From NCBI GenBank assembly GCA_947496235.1, contig CANMCE010000018.1, positions 1-59,221 on the forward strand: a stretch of 59,221 bases of DNA. The letters run 5' to 3'. The first letter of the stretch is position 1, and every line of letters starts with the position of its first letter. The position numbers and the translations under genes are program-made. This document shows, piece by piece, positions 26,110 to 37,236 of the stretch. Source of the stretch: an uncultured Glaciecola sp. GTDB taxonomy: Bacteria > Pseudomonadota > Gammaproteobacteria > Enterobacterales > Alteromonadaceae. The notes below the pieces were generated by a model. The model worked only from the letters and a program-made list of their open reading frames with translations. It was not told the DNA's origin and searched no databases.

Positions 26110-27399
26110 ATGAATAGTAAAATACGCTTAATTTTAGTGACAGCAGCCCTGTTTTTCAGTGCCAATGCGTTAGCAGCCAAAGAGTTATTGGATAAGGTTG
26201 CAGTAATAGTTGATCAAGGAGTTGTGCTGGAAAGCGAAATTGATGAAGTGGTTGAAAACGTAAAAGCTAACGCGGTAGCCCAAGGCCAATCACTCCCGTC
26301 TGATAGAGCGCTTAGAACCCAAGCCATTGAAAAACTGATTGTAGAAAACCTACAGATGCAAATGGCAGAGCGTATGGGCATACAAATCAGTGATCCCCAG
26401 CTTGATCAGACCATCAATAACATGGCGAGAGGAGAAGGCCTAACACCTGAGCAGTTTCGACGAGAAATCGCTAACCAAGGTCTTACTTACGAATCGTATA
26501 GAGAACAAGTCCGAAAAGAGTTAATTATGGGTGAGGTTCGCCGCGCCAACGTAAGACGCCGCGTGTATATCACACCACAAGAGATTTCTACTCTAGTGCA
26601 ACTTATTGAACAGCAAGGTGCCTCTCAAGCGGAATATCAATTAGGCCATATTTTGGTTGGATTACCAGGCGGTGCAACAGAAGAAGAAATTGAAGATGCA
26701 AGAGATCGCGCTGATACCATTATTAAGTTATTAAATGAAGGTTCTGACTTTGCCCGCATGGCAATAGGTTCTTCGTCTGGTGCCGAAGCGCTGAATGGCG
26801 GAGACATGGGTTGGATGAACATTAACTCAATGCCTACCCTGTTTGCAGAAGCTGTGCAAGGTCGTAAAAAAGATGAACTTATTGGGCCAATTCGTTCAGG
26901 CGCAGGTTTTCATATTCTTAAAATTATGAACACCCGTGGCGTTGAGATTGTAGAAGTTGAAGAAGTAAATGCCCGTCATATTTTGATCAAACCTTCAATT
27001 ATTTTAAGTGATGCTAAAGCCGAACAAATGCTAAAAGAATTCAGACAAGATTTAATTGACGGTAATGCTGATTTTGCAGAACTTGCGAAAGAGCATTCTG
27101 AAGATCCTGGTTCAGCACTACGAGGTGGTGAGCTAGGCTACAACGACCCAAACATTTATGTACCAGAATTTAAAGAAGCTTTAGCAGCGTTAGAAAAAGA
27201 TGAATACAGTATGCCAGTGCGTTCTCAACATGGTTGGCACTTGATTCAATTACTGGATCGCCGCGTTGAAGATGCGACTGAAAAACGAAAAGAAGAAAGA
27301 GCATATCAATTGATTTACAACCGAAAATTCCAAGAAGAAACTGACTCTTGGTTAAGAGAACTGCGAGATCAAGCATATATTGAAGTGGTTGAATCTTAA
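26110..27399 (+). CDS. surA: Periplasmic chaperone/peptidyl-prolyl isomerase SurA
   Basis: A 429-residue exported chaperone for outer-membrane proteins. Signal peptide (LILVTAALFFSANALA), SurA N domain beginning ELLDKVAVIVDQGVVLESEI, then two parvulin domains: about 175-275 (YQLGHILVGLPGG, GAEALNGGDMGWM) and 285-390 (VNARHILIKPS, GSALRGGELGYNDP). It lies within the lptD-surA-pdxA-rsmA-apaG-apaH cluster, 9 bp before pdxA. Confidence 0.96.
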   Translation: MNSKIRLILVTAALFFSANALAAKELLDKVAVIVDQGVVLESEIDEVVENVKANAVAQGQSLPSDRALRTQAIEKLIVENLQMQMAERMGIQISDPQLDQTINNMARGEGLTPEQFRREIANQGLTYESYREQVRKELIMGEVRRANVRRRVYITPQEISTLVQLIEQQGASQAEYQLGHILVGLPGGATEEEIEDARDRADTIIKLLNEGSDFARMAIGSSSGAEALNGGDMGWMNINSMPTLFAEAVQGRKKDELIGPIRSGAGFHILKIMNTRGVEIVEVEEVNARHILIKPSIILSDAKAEQMLKEFRQDLIDGNADFAELAKEHSEDPGSALRGGELGYNDPNIYVPEFKEALAALEKDEYSMPVRSQHGWHLIQLLDRRVEDATEKRKEERAYQLIYNRKFQEETDSWLRELRDQAYIEVVES

Positions 27400-27408
27400 G
27401 GAAGATAA

Positions 27409-28395
27409 ATGAACTCGCCCGTAAGAATTGCCGTTACTCCAGGTGAACCTGCTGGAATCGGCCCAGACTTAATTGTCAAACTCGTTGAGCACACATGGGA
27501 TGCTCAACTGGTTATCTTTGCTGACGCGCATATGTTGAGCGAGCGAGCTGCTGCACTGGGTCAAACCATAAGCATAATTCCGTTCGAACCTGGTTTGCAG
27601 TATGTGCAAAAGCCTGGAGAACTGATCGTTCAGCATATTCCCGTTTCTGCTCCTGTAACAGCCGGTGAATTAAATCCAGAAAACGGTCATTATGTGGTTG
27701 AAACTCTGCGTCAAGCTTGTGAGCAAAACATGGAGGGAAATTTTGATGCTGTAGTTACTGGTCCTGTACATAAAGGCATCATTAACAAAGCGGGAATTTC
27801 CTTCAGTGGACATACTGAATACTTTGCTCAATTATCCGGCTGTAGTGATGTTGTTATGATGCTGGCAACTGACGGTCTTCGGGTATGTTTGGCAACTACC
27901 CACATTCCACTTGCTTACGTTTCTAAAGCAATCACAGCTGAGCGCATTGAAAAAGTCGTGCGTATTATCAACACTGACCTTAAATTAAAATTTGGCATCG
28001 ATAATCCAAAGATTTATGTTTGTGGACTTAATCCTCACGCAGGAGAAAGTGGACATCTAGGTAATGAAGAAATACTGGTTATAACGCCAACGCTAGATAT
28101 GCTTCGTGACCAAGGTCTCAATCTGATTGGTCCATTGCCTGCTGATACTATATTTCAGCCTAAATACTTAGATGACGCTGATGCCGTATTGGCGATGTAT
28201 CACGACCAAGGCTTACCTGTGCTTAAATTTAAAGGGTTTGGTAACTCAGTTAATATTACGCTAGGCTTACCTTTTATTAGAACCTCGGTAGATCACGGCA
28301 CAGCAACAGACTTAGCCGGCACAGGTACAGCTGATACAGGCAGTATTATCAGAGCAATTGACGAAGCGATTAAAATAGCGAACAAGCAAGCGTGA
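27409..28395 (+). CDS. pdxA: 4-hydroxythreonine-4-phosphate dehydrogenase
   Basis: A 328-residue NAD-dependent enzyme of pyridoxal phosphate synthesis; its product feeds PdxJ. Family motifs are [14 protein letters not shown] at the N-terminus, [14 protein letters not shown], the metal-binding GHTEYFA and [12 protein letters not shown], and [11 protein letters not shown]. It overlaps rsmA by four bases (GTGA), implying translational coupling. Confidence 0.97.
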   Translation: MNSPVRIAVTPGEPAGIGPDLIVKLVEHTWDAQLVIFADAHMLSERAAALGQTISIIPFEPGLQYVQKPGELIVQHIPVSAPVTAGELNPENGHYVVETLRQACEQNMEGNFDAVVTGPVHKGIINKAGISFSGHTEYFAQLSGCSDVVMMLATDGLRVCLATTHIPLAYVSKAITAERIEKVVRIINTDLKLKFGIDNPKIYVCGLNPHAGESGHLGNEEILVITPTLDMLRDQGLNLIGPLPADTIFQPKYLDDADAVLAMYHDQGLPVLKFKGFGNSVNITLGLPFIRTSVDHGTATDLAGTGTADTGSIIRAIDEAIKIANKQA

Positions 28396-29207
28396 GTAAA
28401 ACCCATTTAGGCCACACGGCACGAAAACGATTTGGACAAAATTTCTTATTCGATGAATTTATCATCGACCAGATCGTGTCAGCGATTAAACCGCAAAATC
28501 ATCAAAATCTTATTGAGATAGGCCCAGGTCTTGGTGCCCTAACAGAGCCGGTTGCAGAAGTTATTGAACATTTAACTTGTATCGAATTAGACAGAGATCT
28601 GGCCAAACGTTTACGTGCTCACCCTTTTATTCGTGATAAGTTAACCATTGTTGAAGCTGATGCATTGAAGGTAGATTTCAATATATTGGCCCAACAAGAC
28701 AAACCAATGCGTATATTTGGTAATCTGCCTTATAACATCTCTACGCCCTTAATGTTTCACTTATTTGAGTATGCAAACCTTATTGAAGACATGCATTTTA
28801 TGCTGCAACTTGAAGTGGTAAAACGTCTAAGCGCGGGAGTTGGTGATAAGCTCTATGGCAGATTATCGATTATGGCACAATATTACTGCCAAGCTATTCC
28901 TGTGCTACAGGTGCCTCCAACTGCGTTTAAACCACCTCCAAAGGTTGAGTCAGCGATTATTAGACTGATACCGCACAAACAAGCGCCAGTTGAAGTAGAT
29001 GATGTTCAATGTCTTGAGAGAGTCGTTGCTGCTGCGTTTAATCAAAGACGAAAAACCCTTCGCAACAGTTTAAAAGAATTACTGACGGAGCAGGAAATAA
29101 TTGCAACTGGTGTTGACCCAGAAGCGCGAGCCCAAAATGTCTCGTTAGCGTTATTTGCTTCTCTCGCTAATAAAGTGTTTCTAAAAAAATCCAATGATGA
29201 ATATTGA
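28392..29207 (+). CDS. rsmA: 16S rRNA (A1518/A1519-N6) dimethyltransferase
   Basis: A 271-residue KsgA-family methyltransferase that dimethylates two adenines near the 16S 3' end during 30S maturation. Motifs: [27 protein letters not shown] (SAM motif I), [12 protein letters not shown] (motif IV, NLPY) and [14 protein letters not shown]. It starts with GTG overlapping pdxA and overlaps apaG at its end. Confidence 0.97.
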   Translation: MSKTHLGHTARKRFGQNFLFDEFIIDQIVSAIKPQNHQNLIEIGPGLGALTEPVAEVIEHLTCIELDRDLAKRLRAHPFIRDKLTIVEADALKVDFNILAQQDKPMRIFGNLPYNISTPLMFHLFEYANLIEDMHFMLQLEVVKRLSAGVGDKLYGRLSIMAQYYCQAIPVLQVPPTAFKPPPKVESAIIRLIPHKQAPVEVDDVQCLERVVAAAFNQRRKTLRNSLKELLTEQEIIATGVDPEARAQNVSLALFASLANKVFLKKSNDEY

Positions 29208-29565
29208 TATTCAAGTAAAAACCAAATATTTAGGCCTGCAAGAAAAAAAAGATAACTTACCTGTTCATGTCTTTAGTTACACTGTTACCATAGTGAATCA
29301 CAGTGATGAAGCTGTCACCTTACGCAGTCGTTATTGGCTGATCACTAATGGTGATGGTGAAAAAATAGAAGTTAAAGGAGATGGCGTGGTTGGAGAGCAG
29401 CCTAAAATAAAATCTACTGAAAGCTATTCCTACACAAGTGCATCTATGATTAAATCAGATGTAGGCACAATGGAAGGATTTTATGTGTTTGAACTTGAAG
29501 ACAAATCTACATTTAAAGCGCCAATCCCTGTTTTTACTTTGGCGAAGCCAAACGCTTTACACTGA
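29197..29565 (+). CDS. apaG: Co2+/Mg2+ efflux-associated protein ApaG
   Basis: A protein of about 122 residues, the standard ApaG length, with an immunoglobulin-like beta sandwich. Motifs are [44 protein letters not shown] and [19 protein letters not shown]. Two ATG codons in a row (29194, 29197) overlap the rsmA end; either may be used. The biochemical role is unsettled; the gene is almost always linked to apaH as here. Confidence 0.95.
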   Translation: MNIDIQVKTKYLGLQEKKDNLPVHVFSYTVTIVNHSDEAVTLRSRYWLITNGDGEKIEVKGDGVVGEQPKIKSTESYSYTSASMIKSDVGTMEGFYVFELEDKSTFKAPIPVFTLAKPNALH

Positions 29566-29583
29566 ACTAGCAGTTGATTAATT

Positions 29584-30405
29584 ATGGCCAACTACGTAAT
29601 AGGTGATATACAAGGCTGCTGTAAAGGATTAAAAGCCATTCTGAAAAAGGCTAAATTTAATCCAGAACAAGACAAGTTATACGCAGTAGGCGACTTGGTT
29701 GCTAGGGGCTCTCAATCACTGGAAACCTTACAATTTTGCCGCGATCTCGGTGATGCGTTTGAGACCGTACTAGGTAACCATGATTTACATTTAATTGCCA
29801 TCGCCCATGGCATTCGTAAAGATAAACCCTCAGATAAACTTGCAAGCCTGATTAATCATGCGTCATTTTCCTCGCTGATTGACTGGTTAATGACTAAGCC
29901 ACTGGCACTTAAACCTGAACCTAAGACGCTGATAACCCACGCGGGTTTATATCCTAGCTTTTCGGTCAAACAAGCGTTGAAATTATCCGAGGAAATTCAA
30001 GATTCCTTGCAGTCCGAAAAATCCAGTGATTTTCTGCGCCGAATGTATGGCAATAGTCCCGACCTTTGGGATCCCAAACATAAAAAAGAAGAGCGCCAAC
30101 GTTTCGCGGTAAATGCACTGACAAGAATGCGCTATCTGACAGCTAAAAATCGCCTGGAGTTCGAAACCAAATGCCACCCCAATTATGCCCCAAAAAATTT
30201 GACCCCGTGGTTTTTGTTGCCAAACAAGAATTTAACCAAAAAACACCGCATCATTTTTGGTCATTGGGCATCTTTAAACGGCCTGAATAAACAACAACCT
30301 GATACCCAAGCAAAAATTTTCGGACTAGATACCGGATATGTTTGGGGTAACCAACTCAGCCTCCTAAATCTATCTACAAATTCAATTATTCGATATAAAG
30401 CTTAA
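29584..30405 (+). CDS. apaH: Symmetrical bis(5'-nucleosyl)-tetraphosphatase
   Basis: A 273-residue calcineurin-like phosphoesterase that splits Ap4A into two ADP. It can also remove Np4 caps from RNA in E. coli. Metal-binding motifs are GDIQGCCKGL, VGDLVARG, VLGNHDLHL and, at the end, GHWASLNGL. It is the last gene of the lptD cluster, 18 bp after apaG. Confidence 0.96.
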   Translation: MANYVIGDIQGCCKGLKAILKKAKFNPEQDKLYAVGDLVARGSQSLETLQFCRDLGDAFETVLGNHDLHLIAIAHGIRKDKPSDKLASLINHASFSSLIDWLMTKPLALKPEPKTLITHAGLYPSFSVKQALKLSEEIQDSLQSEKSSDFLRRMYGNSPDLWDPKHKKEERQRFAVNALTRMRYLTAKNRLEFETKCHPNYAPKNLTPWFLLPNKNLTKKHRIIFGHWASLNGLNKQQPDTQAKIFGLDTGYVWGNQLSLLNLSTNSIIRYKA

Positions 30406-30472
30406 GTTCTCCATTTAGCTGACGATACTTAATAACGGCTTTGCAATTAGCTTTTACAAAAATGGAGCAATT

Positions 30473-32497
30473 ATGAATATAACAGTAGCTACGCGTGTCC
30501 GTGGTGGATTCGCCGTAATTAGTGCACTGCTACTCATTTTGGGATACGTATCAATATCTGGATTAAATAGTGTAGGTAATGCTTCTGACGAAGTGAGTGA
30601 TCTTGCGCTACCGACTGTCTCTGGGAGTTCGACACTTAAAGCTGCCTTTTTAAACATGGGCCGACTATCGTTCGAAGGATTTATCAGCGAAGAATACAGT
30701 GAAGTCGAAAAAAAACGTGCTGCTTTTAATACCAGTAAAAATAATTTTGATGCGACTTTCAACGAATTGCTTAACGTGGTAGAAAATGACCAAGACATGC
30801 AATCAACTGTCAATTCGCTTAAATCACTCTATCAAGAGTATGTAGCAGCCAACAATAAAATGTTTGATTCTCACCTAGCGGCAATTCAGTTAAACAGTAC
30901 TCTTTCAGACATAGTTGCTACCATCGAAGAAAGTACTGATGATGCATCATCCTACTTATTAGATTTTATTGATATGGATGAAGTACAAGATTCTAGAGCG
31001 CTTTCAAACGCAGCAGAGTATGCAGAATCTTTAGAAACCAGCATGTTGACTATTATCTCCTTAGGATCCGAATACAACAAAACGGAGACTATCCAAAGGG
31101 CAGATCTTCGCGGCAAAGAAATCATGGTGATCTTGGACCAGCTAAAGGATAAGTTTAGCGAAATGGTGCAAGCTGCTAATGGCGAAGATGAAAGCGGTAC
31201 AATCGACGAAGTAAACACACTGGTTGCTTCCATCAACGAAGCAATTACCGGATCTACTGGACTTTTATCAACCAAAATTAATCAATTGGAAGAAATTCGA
31301 TCATCCGAAGAAGCGCTTAATCAAGCCGATACCAATATCAACCTAGCAATCAAACAACTAGAAGCGCTTAATTTAATGGCTGATGCTAAAGCCTCAGAAA
31401 TTAAAGAAAGAGTATCTGGTCAGGTAAGTTCGAGCGTAACCACTGCTATTCTGGTATTACTTATCTCCATTGGTTTGGCAGCATTTATTAGTTTCAACAG
31501 TGTAAGAGCTATTACTGGACCACTTTCTAGAGTCAATAATTTACTTAAAATAGCCTCTTCAGGCGACCTTACCCATCGTTTAGATGATACTTCTACAGAT
31601 GAATTTGGGGAACTTTCACGTAACTGTAATCACCTAATCGACAATCTAAAAGATCTTATCAATGTGATTAATCAGCGTGCTGACCAATTAGCAGCCGCCT
31701 CAACTGAAACCTCTACAGTGACCTATCAAGCAACCACGTCGATAGAAGAGCAAAAGTCTCAGTTGTCACAAATAGCTGCAGCCACTATGCAAATGCATAC
31801 TACTTCTGAATTGGTATCTAAGAGTGCCGAAGATACTTTAAATGAAATTAAGTCTGCTGATAGTGAAGCAGAGAAAGTCAAACGCATTTCTAACGACAAT
31901 AAGTCAACTATTCAAACCCTTGCCAATGAAGTGGATAAAGCTGCAGAGGTTATTAACAAATTGCATCAAGACAGCGCAAGTATCGGTAGTATTCTTGATG
32001 TTATTCGTGGTGTTGCTGACCAAACAAACTTATTGGCGTTAAATGCCGCTATTGAAGCAGCCAGAGCTGGTGAACAAGGTCGAGGTTTCGCTGTGGTAGC
32101 AGATGAAGTTAGAACCCTTGCTAGTAGAACCCAAGAGTCTACTCAAGAAATCAACTCTATGATCGAAGTATTGCAAGCTGGCGCTGAAAAAGCCGTACTT
32201 GCTATGAGTCAGGGTAAAGAACAGACAGTTGCTTGTGTTGAACAAACCGAGCGTGCTGGGCTAGCGTTGAATCAAATCACTGATGCAGTGCACCGTGCAT
32301 ACGAAGTAAGTACTCGCATCGAAGATGCAGCCAAAGAGCAGCATACAGTTTCATCACAAATCAGTGAGCGTCTAGAAAGCATTGTTGGAATTGCCGAACA
32401 ATCTACAGTTGGCGCTAAGCAAACGGCAGAGTCAAGCGCAGAAGTAGCGCGTTTAGCTGAGGAACTGCAAGAGTCAATCAGTCAGTTTAGAGTCTAA
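30473..32497 (+). CDS. Methyl-accepting chemotaxis protein
   Basis: A 674-residue transmembrane chemoreceptor. Helix 1 (about 10-30, [20 protein letters not shown]), a long helical periplasmic sensor of about 290 residues, helix 2 (about 322-342), HAMP ([20 protein letters not shown]), and a cytoplasmic signalling domain with the hairpin tip [20 protein letters not shown]. The C-terminus has no NWETF-type tether for CheR/CheB. The ligand is unknown. It is monocistronic, with its own terminator. Confidence 0.93.
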   Translation: MNITVATRVRGGFAVISALLLILGYVSISGLNSVGNASDEVSDLALPTVSGSSTLKAAFLNMGRLSFEGFISEEYSEVEKKRAAFNTSKNNFDATFNELLNVVENDQDMQSTVNSLKSLYQEYVAANNKMFDSHLAAIQLNSTLSDIVATIEESTDDASSYLLDFIDMDEVQDSRALSNAAEYAESLETSMLTIISLGSEYNKTETIQRADLRGKEIMVILDQLKDKFSEMVQAANGEDESGTIDEVNTLVASINEAITGSTGLLSTKINQLEEIRSSEEALNQADTNINLAIKQLEALNLMADAKASEIKERVSGQVSSSVTTAILVLLISIGLAAFISFNSVRAITGPLSRVNNLLKIASSGDLTHRLDDTSTDEFGELSRNCNHLIDNLKDLINVINQRADQLAAASTETSTVTYQATTSIEEQKSQLSQIAAATMQMHTTSELVSKSAEDTLNEIKSADSEAEKVKRISNDNKSTIQTLANEVDKAAEVINKLHQDSASIGSILDVIRGVADQTNLLALNAAIEAARAGEQGRGFAVVADEVRTLASRTQESTQEINSMIEVLQAGAEKAVLAMSQGKEQTVACVEQTERAGLALNQITDAVHRAYEVSTRIEDAAKEQHTVSSQISERLESIVGIAEQSTVGAKQTAESSAEVARLAEELQESISQFRV

Positions 32498-32520
32498 ACA
32501 CCCTCAAATATTTAAAGTAT

Positions 32521-32551
32521 AAAGGCCAACCTAAACCGGTTGGCCTTTTTT
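32521..32551 (+). terminator. Rho-independent terminator of the chemoreceptor gene
   Basis: AAAGGCCAACC pairs with GGTTGGCCTTT around a short TAAACC loop, followed by T residues. It starts 24 bp after the receptor stop. It also touches the lysC stop at 32553 and may serve that convergent transcript as well. Confidence 0.85.
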
Positions 32552-32552
32552 A

Positions 32553-33902
32553 TTACTCAAACAAAGCGTTGTGCAGCACTTTAACTACGTCGGCACTTTT
32601 GTCTTGTTCGACCACAAATGACAAGTTATGTACGTTGGCGCCAAAACAAATCATACGTAGATTAAAGTCAGATACTGCAGCGAAGATCTTTGAAGATACA
32701 CCTGCAACACTGTGCATGTTGTTTCCTACTACTGTGACTACATCAAAATCACGCTCAATCTTGACGTCACAGATGTTACTTAACTCCGTTAGTGTTTCTT
32801 TATTCATTTTCTCAGACATCGAATTAGGAGGATTGTCTAAGGTAAATGACACAGCAATTTCAGAGGTTGTGACCAAATCTACACTGAGTTTATGTTTGGC
32901 AATTATATGGAAAACACGCTCCAAAAAGCCTTGAGCATACATCATTTTAGGCGTCTGCACTGTCACTAACACCTGATCTCGGCGACGAGTAATAGCTCGA
33001 AAACTTGGCTCATTTTTACAATCTCGCATGATCCAAGTACCGCCTTTTTCAGGTTCTTTACTGGATCCAACGAAAACCCGAATATCTTGCCGTAAAGCCG
33101 GCTCCATGGTGGCAGGATGTAGCACTTTGGCACCAAATGTCGCCATCTCAGCCGCTTCTTCAAAGCTTAATTCTGGTAATGGACGTGCCTTATCAGTAAT
33201 TCTAGGATCTGTTGTGTAAACACCAATAACATCTGTCCAAATTTCACAGGTTACTGCATCTAAGGCTTCCGCTAATAGTGCTGCGGTAAAGTCTGACCCT
33301 CCTCGGCCTAAGGTTGTTGTTCGACCTTGATCATCAGCACCGATAAATCCTTGTGTAACTACTATATTGCTTGATAACTCTGGCGCTAGAATTTGCTGGC
33401 TTAACTGCTTTATGGTTGTCAGTTCAGGTACAGCTTCTGTGAAAGTACTGTCTGTACGCATTACTTTTCGCACATCAAAATTAATGGCTTGATGGCCCTT
33501 ATCTCGGATAACCGCGGCTACCAACAAAGACGACATTCGCTCGCCCATAGACAAGAGTTCATCTTTTAAATCATCTCGAAAATTTAATTCTTCGTGACGC
33601 GCCAAAGTATCAAGTTCGTCTAACAAGCCAAAAAGTTTATCTTCCACTTCTTGTGGATTTTTCAATTCATTTAGAATAGCAAACTCAATCACTCGGATTT
33701 TTTCAACCACGTCGGTAATTTGCTCTGATGTAAGCGCAGTATTTGCCAGTAATACAAGGTGGTTTGTAATGCCAGCGGCTGCGCTAACAACCACAACTCG
33801 CGTATTAGGGTTATTGATTACAATAGACGCACAATTTTGTATGGCATTATGATTTGCGACACTGGTGCCGCCAAATTTGGCAACGTTAAGTGTTGGTTGC
33901 AT
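32553..33902 (-). CDS. lysC: Aspartate kinase, lysine-sensitive type
   Basis: A 449-residue monofunctional aspartokinase, the same length as E. coli LysC (aspartokinase III). Kinase motifs: VAKFGGTSVANHNA at the N-terminus, GERMSSLLVAA and GRGGSDFTAALLAEAL; two ACT regulatory domains follow (about 305-449). It catalyses the first step of the lysine/threonine/methionine pathway. The lysine-sensitive assignment is from overall similarity. No lysine riboswitch fits in the 25-bp gap to the upstream DUF192 gene. Confidence 0.93.
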   Translation of the reverse strand: MQPTLNVAKFGGTSVANHNAIQNCASIVINNPNTRVVVVSAAAGITNHLVLLANTALTSEQITDVVEKIRVIEFAILNELKNPQEVEDKLFGLLDELDTLARHEELNFRDDLKDELLSMGERMSSLLVAAVIRDKGHQAINFDVRKVMRTDSTFTEAVPELTTIKQLSQQILAPELSSNIVVTQGFIGADDQGRTTTLGRGGSDFTAALLAEALDAVTCEIWTDVIGVYTTDPRITDKARPLPELSFEEAAEMATFGAKVLHPATMEPALRQDIRVFVGSSKEPEKGGTWIMRDCKNEPSFRAITRRRDQVLVTVQTPKMMYAQGFLERVFHIIAKHKLSVDLVTTSEIAVSFTLDNPPNSMSEKMNKETLTELSNICDVKIERDFDVVTVVGNNMHSVAGVSSKIFAAVSDFNLRMICFGANVHNLSFVVEQDKSADVVKVLHNALFE

Positions 33903-33927
33903 TTAATTTGTATCCTAAAGTAAAAAT

Positions 33928-34365
33928 TTAACGAACGTAATTTGGAAGCATGACATCATCTCCCACTTTTATATTATTTTTTTCGAACCAGCCCTGATTC
34001 ATCTCCAACGCGAAGCGCACAGGCACAGATGAACTAATAGAGGTTTCATCTTCAGGTTCCATTTGCTTAATATCTGTGATGCGACCAAAGGCATTAATGT
34101 AGGCCACATCCAAAGGAATTAAGGTATTGCGCATCCACATACTGGCTATCTTGATTCTATCGAACTTAAACAACATACCGCAGTTTTCACATAGCTCACG
34201 GCGATACATCAAACCAAGCGCTCTTTCATGCTGTTCATCTGCATATTCCACTGCCAGTTCAATATCATTTATCGATAGCGAAACTAGGTCTGTTTGTTCT
34301 TGTTCATCTTCAGCAAATGTAGTGAAGGTCACTAACACTAGCAACAAAGCATAAATTTTATGCAT
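33928..34365 (-). CDS. DUF192 family exported protein
   Basis: A protein of about 145 residues with a signal peptide (HKIYALLLVLVTFTTFA) and a DUF192 domain (PF02643): ERALGLMYRRELCENCGMLFKF, MWMRNTLIPLDVAYI and ITDIKQMEPEDETSI. The function of the family is unknown. The ATG at 34365 is preferred because AGGTAAAG lies just upstream and it opens the signal peptide; an ATG nine codons earlier lies in the acnB terminator region. It may share a transcript with lysC. Confidence 0.88.
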   Translation of the reverse strand: MHKIYALLLVLVTFTTFAEDEQEQTDLVSLSINDIELAVEYADEQHERALGLMYRRELCENCGMLFKFDRIKIASMWMRNTLIPLDVAYINAFGRITDIKQMEPEDETSISSSVPVRFALEMNQGWFEKNNIKVGDDVMLPNYVR

Positions 34366-34389
34366 AACTTTACCTGTTTTATATTTAGC

Positions 34390-34425
34390 CATAAAAAAAG
34401 CCGGGACTTTAAAGTGCCCGGCTTT
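34390..34425 (-). terminator. Rho-independent terminator of acnB
   Basis: AAAGCCGGG (34397-34405) pairs with CCCGGCTTT (34417-34425), with a further AAAGT/ACTTT pairing inside, and the minus strand then has a run of T. It lies 17 bp past the acnB stop. Confidence 0.88.
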
Positions 34426-34441
34426 ATATCATGGATGAAGC

Positions 34442-37060
34442 TTAGGCAACATTCAACGATGGAATAATATTCGCCTTGGCTTTTTCTTCAGCCTCTTTGA
34501 ATGAAGGCATCTGATCAAAGTTCATGTAGCGGAATATTTCACTGCTCATTGAATCTATTTTACCAGCATAGTCCATATATTCATCTGCGCTTGGAATTTT
34601 ACCAAGAATAGCACCTACTGCAGCCATTTCAGAAGAACATAAATACACATTGGCACCATCACCTAAACGGTTAGGAAAGTTACGAGTAGAAGTAGAAAGT
34701 ACAGTTGTACCCGCTAGTACTCGTGCTTGGTTACCCATACATAATGAACATCCAGGCATTTCAGTTCGAACACCAGCACGGCCATAAATGTTGTAGTAAC
34801 CTTCTTCCATCAACAGGTTTTTATCCATTTTAGTAGGTGGAGAAATCCATAATCTCGTTGGTAGCGTTCCACCAAACTGCTCAAGTAATTTACCAGCAGC
34901 GCGGAAGTGGCCGATATTGGTCATACAAGAACCGATGAAGACTTCATCAACTTTATCACCAGCAACGTCTGATAATGTTTTTGCATCATCAGGATCGTTT
35001 GGACAACAAAGAATTGGCTCTTTAATGTCGTCTAAGTTAATTTCAATAACTTCTGCATATTCTGCATCAGCATCTGCTTCCATCAATTCTGGATTGGCTA
35101 GCCACTCTTCCATCTTACGTGCACGACGCTCTAGTGTACGTGGGTCACCGTATCCTTCGTTGATCATCCAACGAAGCATAGTGATGTTTGAACGTAAGTA
35201 TTCAGCAATAGATTCTTCAGAAAGTTTGATTGTACAGCCCGCAGCTGAACGCTCAGCTGAAGCATCTGACAATTCGAATGCTTGCTCTACGGTTAGATCT
35301 TCTAGACCTTCAATTTCTAGGATACGACCAGAGAATGCATTGATCTTACCTTTTTTCTCTACGGTTAGTAGACCTTGCTTGATTGCATACAATGGAATGG
35401 CATGTACTAGGTCACGAAGCGTAATACCAGGTTGACGAGTACCAGTAAACTTGACTAATACAGACTCAGGCATATCCAATGGCATAACACCAGTTGCAGC
35501 CGCAAAAGCGACTAAGCCAGAACCTGCTGGGAATGAAATACCCATTGGGAAACGTGTATGTGAGTCACCACCAGTACCTACAGTATCAGGAAGTAACATG
35601 CGGTTTAACCAAGAGTGGATAATACCATCGCCTGGACGCAGTGATACACCACCACGGTTCATAATGAAGTCTGGTAACGTGTGCTGAGTTTCGATGTCAA
35701 CCGGCTTAGGATAAGCCGCAGTGTGACAGAACGACTGCATAGTTAAATCAGCAGAGAAACCTAGACAGGCAAGGTCTTTTAGTTCGTCACGAGTCATAGG
35801 ACCTGTGGTATCTTGCGAACCAACAGTGGTCATTTTAGGTTCACAGTAAGTGCCTGGTACAATACCTTCTACACCACAAGCTTTACCTACCATTTTCTGT
35901 GCTAATGAGAAACCTTTAACGCTTGTTGCAGGAATTTCAGGCTTACGGAACACGTCGCTTGGTTCAAGACCTAGAGATTCACGCGCTTTTTCGGTTAAGC
36001 CACGGCCAATGATTAGGTTGATACGTCCACCAGCACGTACTTCATCAAGTAATACTTTTGATTTGTACGAATACTCAGCTAATACTTCACCTGATTTGCT
36101 GTTTTTGATTACGCCGTCTAGTGGGAAAATGTCGATTACATCGCCCATTTCCATTTTATCAACGTCTGCTTCAAATACTAAAGCGCCAGCATCTTCCATA
36201 GTATTAAAGAAGATTGGAGCTACTTTTGAACCAATACAAATACCGCCGCCACGCTTGTTAGGAACGCCTGACAGGTCTTCACCGAAGAACCAAAGTACTG
36301 AGTTAGTCGCAGACTTACGTGATGAACCAGTTCCTACTACGTCACCAACGAAGGCAACTGGATAGCCCATGTTTTTAATTTCGTCGATTTGTGACATAGG
36401 GCCAATTTCGCCGTGTTTTTCTGGATTTAAGCCATCACGAGTCATTTTATACATAGCGCGAGCATGTAAAGGAATATCAGGACGAGACCATGCATCAGGT
36501 GCAGGTGATAAATCATCAGTGTTAGTTTCACCGGTTACTTTGAAAACAGCCGCCGTAATTTTTTCTGGTAAGTCTTTTTTCGACAAGAACCATTCAGCAT
36601 CTGCCCAAGATTGCATAACTTCACTAGCGTGCTTATTGCCAGCTCTGTGCTTTTCTTCAACGTCGTGGAATGCATCGAACATCAATAAAGTGTGCTTTAA
36701 CTCTTCTGCAGCAAGTTCTGCTAAATCAGCATCATCTAACAAAGCAACTAAACTTTCGATGTTGTATCCGCCGTGCATATTGCCTAACAACTGAACAGCA
36801 GCTTCACGGCTGATCAAATCACAGCTTTCTTCGCCTTTCGCTATAGCACTTAAAAATCCAGCTTTTACATAGGCTGCTTCGTCAACGCCTGGAGGTACAC
36901 GCTCCGACAAAAGCTCTAATAAAAATTCTTCTTCGCCAGCAGGTGGGTTCTTCAATAACTCAACTAATCCTGCTACTTGTTCCGCATTTAGTGGTTTAGG
37001 TGGAATATCTTGCGCTGCGCGCTCTTCAACGTGCTTACGATATGCTTCTAACACTATCAA
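34442..37060 (-). CDS. acnB: Aconitate hydratase B (bifunctional, 2-methylisocitrate dehydratase)
   Basis: An 872-residue AcnB. The N-terminal HEAT-like domain (about 1-155) is unique to this form, followed by the swivel domain and the catalytic core. Fe-S cluster cysteines are seen in [16 protein letters not shown] and [14 protein letters not shown]; substrate-binding [20 protein letters not shown] is intact. It catalyses citrate-isocitrate interconversion in the TCA cycle. It is monocistronic with a strong terminator. Confidence 0.97.
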   Translation of the reverse strand: MIVLEAYRKHVEERAAQDIPPKPLNAEQVAGLVELLKNPPAGEEEFLLELLSERVPPGVDEAAYVKAGFLSAIAKGEESCDLISREAAVQLLGNMHGGYNIESLVALLDDADLAELAAEELKHTLLMFDAFHDVEEKHRAGNKHASEVMQSWADAEWFLSKKDLPEKITAAVFKVTGETNTDDLSPAPDAWSRPDIPLHARAMYKMTRDGLNPEKHGEIGPMSQIDEIKNMGYPVAFVGDVVGTGSSRKSATNSVLWFFGEDLSGVPNKRGGGICIGSKVAPIFFNTMEDAGALVFEADVDKMEMGDVIDIFPLDGVIKNSKSGEVLAEYSYKSKVLLDEVRAGGRINLIIGRGLTEKARESLGLEPSDVFRKPEIPATSVKGFSLAQKMVGKACGVEGIVPGTYCEPKMTTVGSQDTTGPMTRDELKDLACLGFSADLTMQSFCHTAAYPKPVDIETQHTLPDFIMNRGGVSLRPGDGIIHSWLNRMLLPDTVGTGGDSHTRFPMGISFPAGSGLVAFAAATGVMPLDMPESVLVKFTGTRQPGITLRDLVHAIPLYAIKQGLLTVEKKGKINAFSGRILEIEGLEDLTVEQAFELSDASAERSAAGCTIKLSEESIAEYLRSNITMLRWMINEGYGDPRTLERRARKMEEWLANPELMEADADAEYAEVIEINLDDIKEPILCCPNDPDDAKTLSDVAGDKVDEVFIGSCMTNIGHFRAAGKLLEQFGGTLPTRLWISPPTKMDKNLLMEEGYYNIYGRAGVRTEMPGCSLCMGNQARVLAGTTVLSTSTRNFPNRLGDGANVYLCSSEMAAVGAILGKIPSADEYMDYAGKIDSMSSEIFRYMNFDQMPSFKEAEEKAKANIIPSLNVA

Positions 37061-37236
37061 GTCCTCTTATGTTCGCCAAAGGATAAAGGTCGTTGGCCTG
37101 ACCAAAGTTGCACGGGATTATACCTGTAGAAATGGTAAAAATGAATGCTACTAGACTAAAAGCCTAATATATCCGCCATTCATATTATAAATTGAAAACA
37201 ATTTGTTAATAAGTAAAAGATATTATCCTATATTGA

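Noticed and set aside
33903-33927. Lysine riboswitch upstream of lysC
   Set aside because: The gap is 25 bp and the gene follows the DUF192 gene closely; no room for the aptamer.
34917-36794. Long plus-strand ORFs opposite acnB
   Set aside because: They are antisense shadows of the strongly coding acnB frame, without ribosome sites or recognisable domains.
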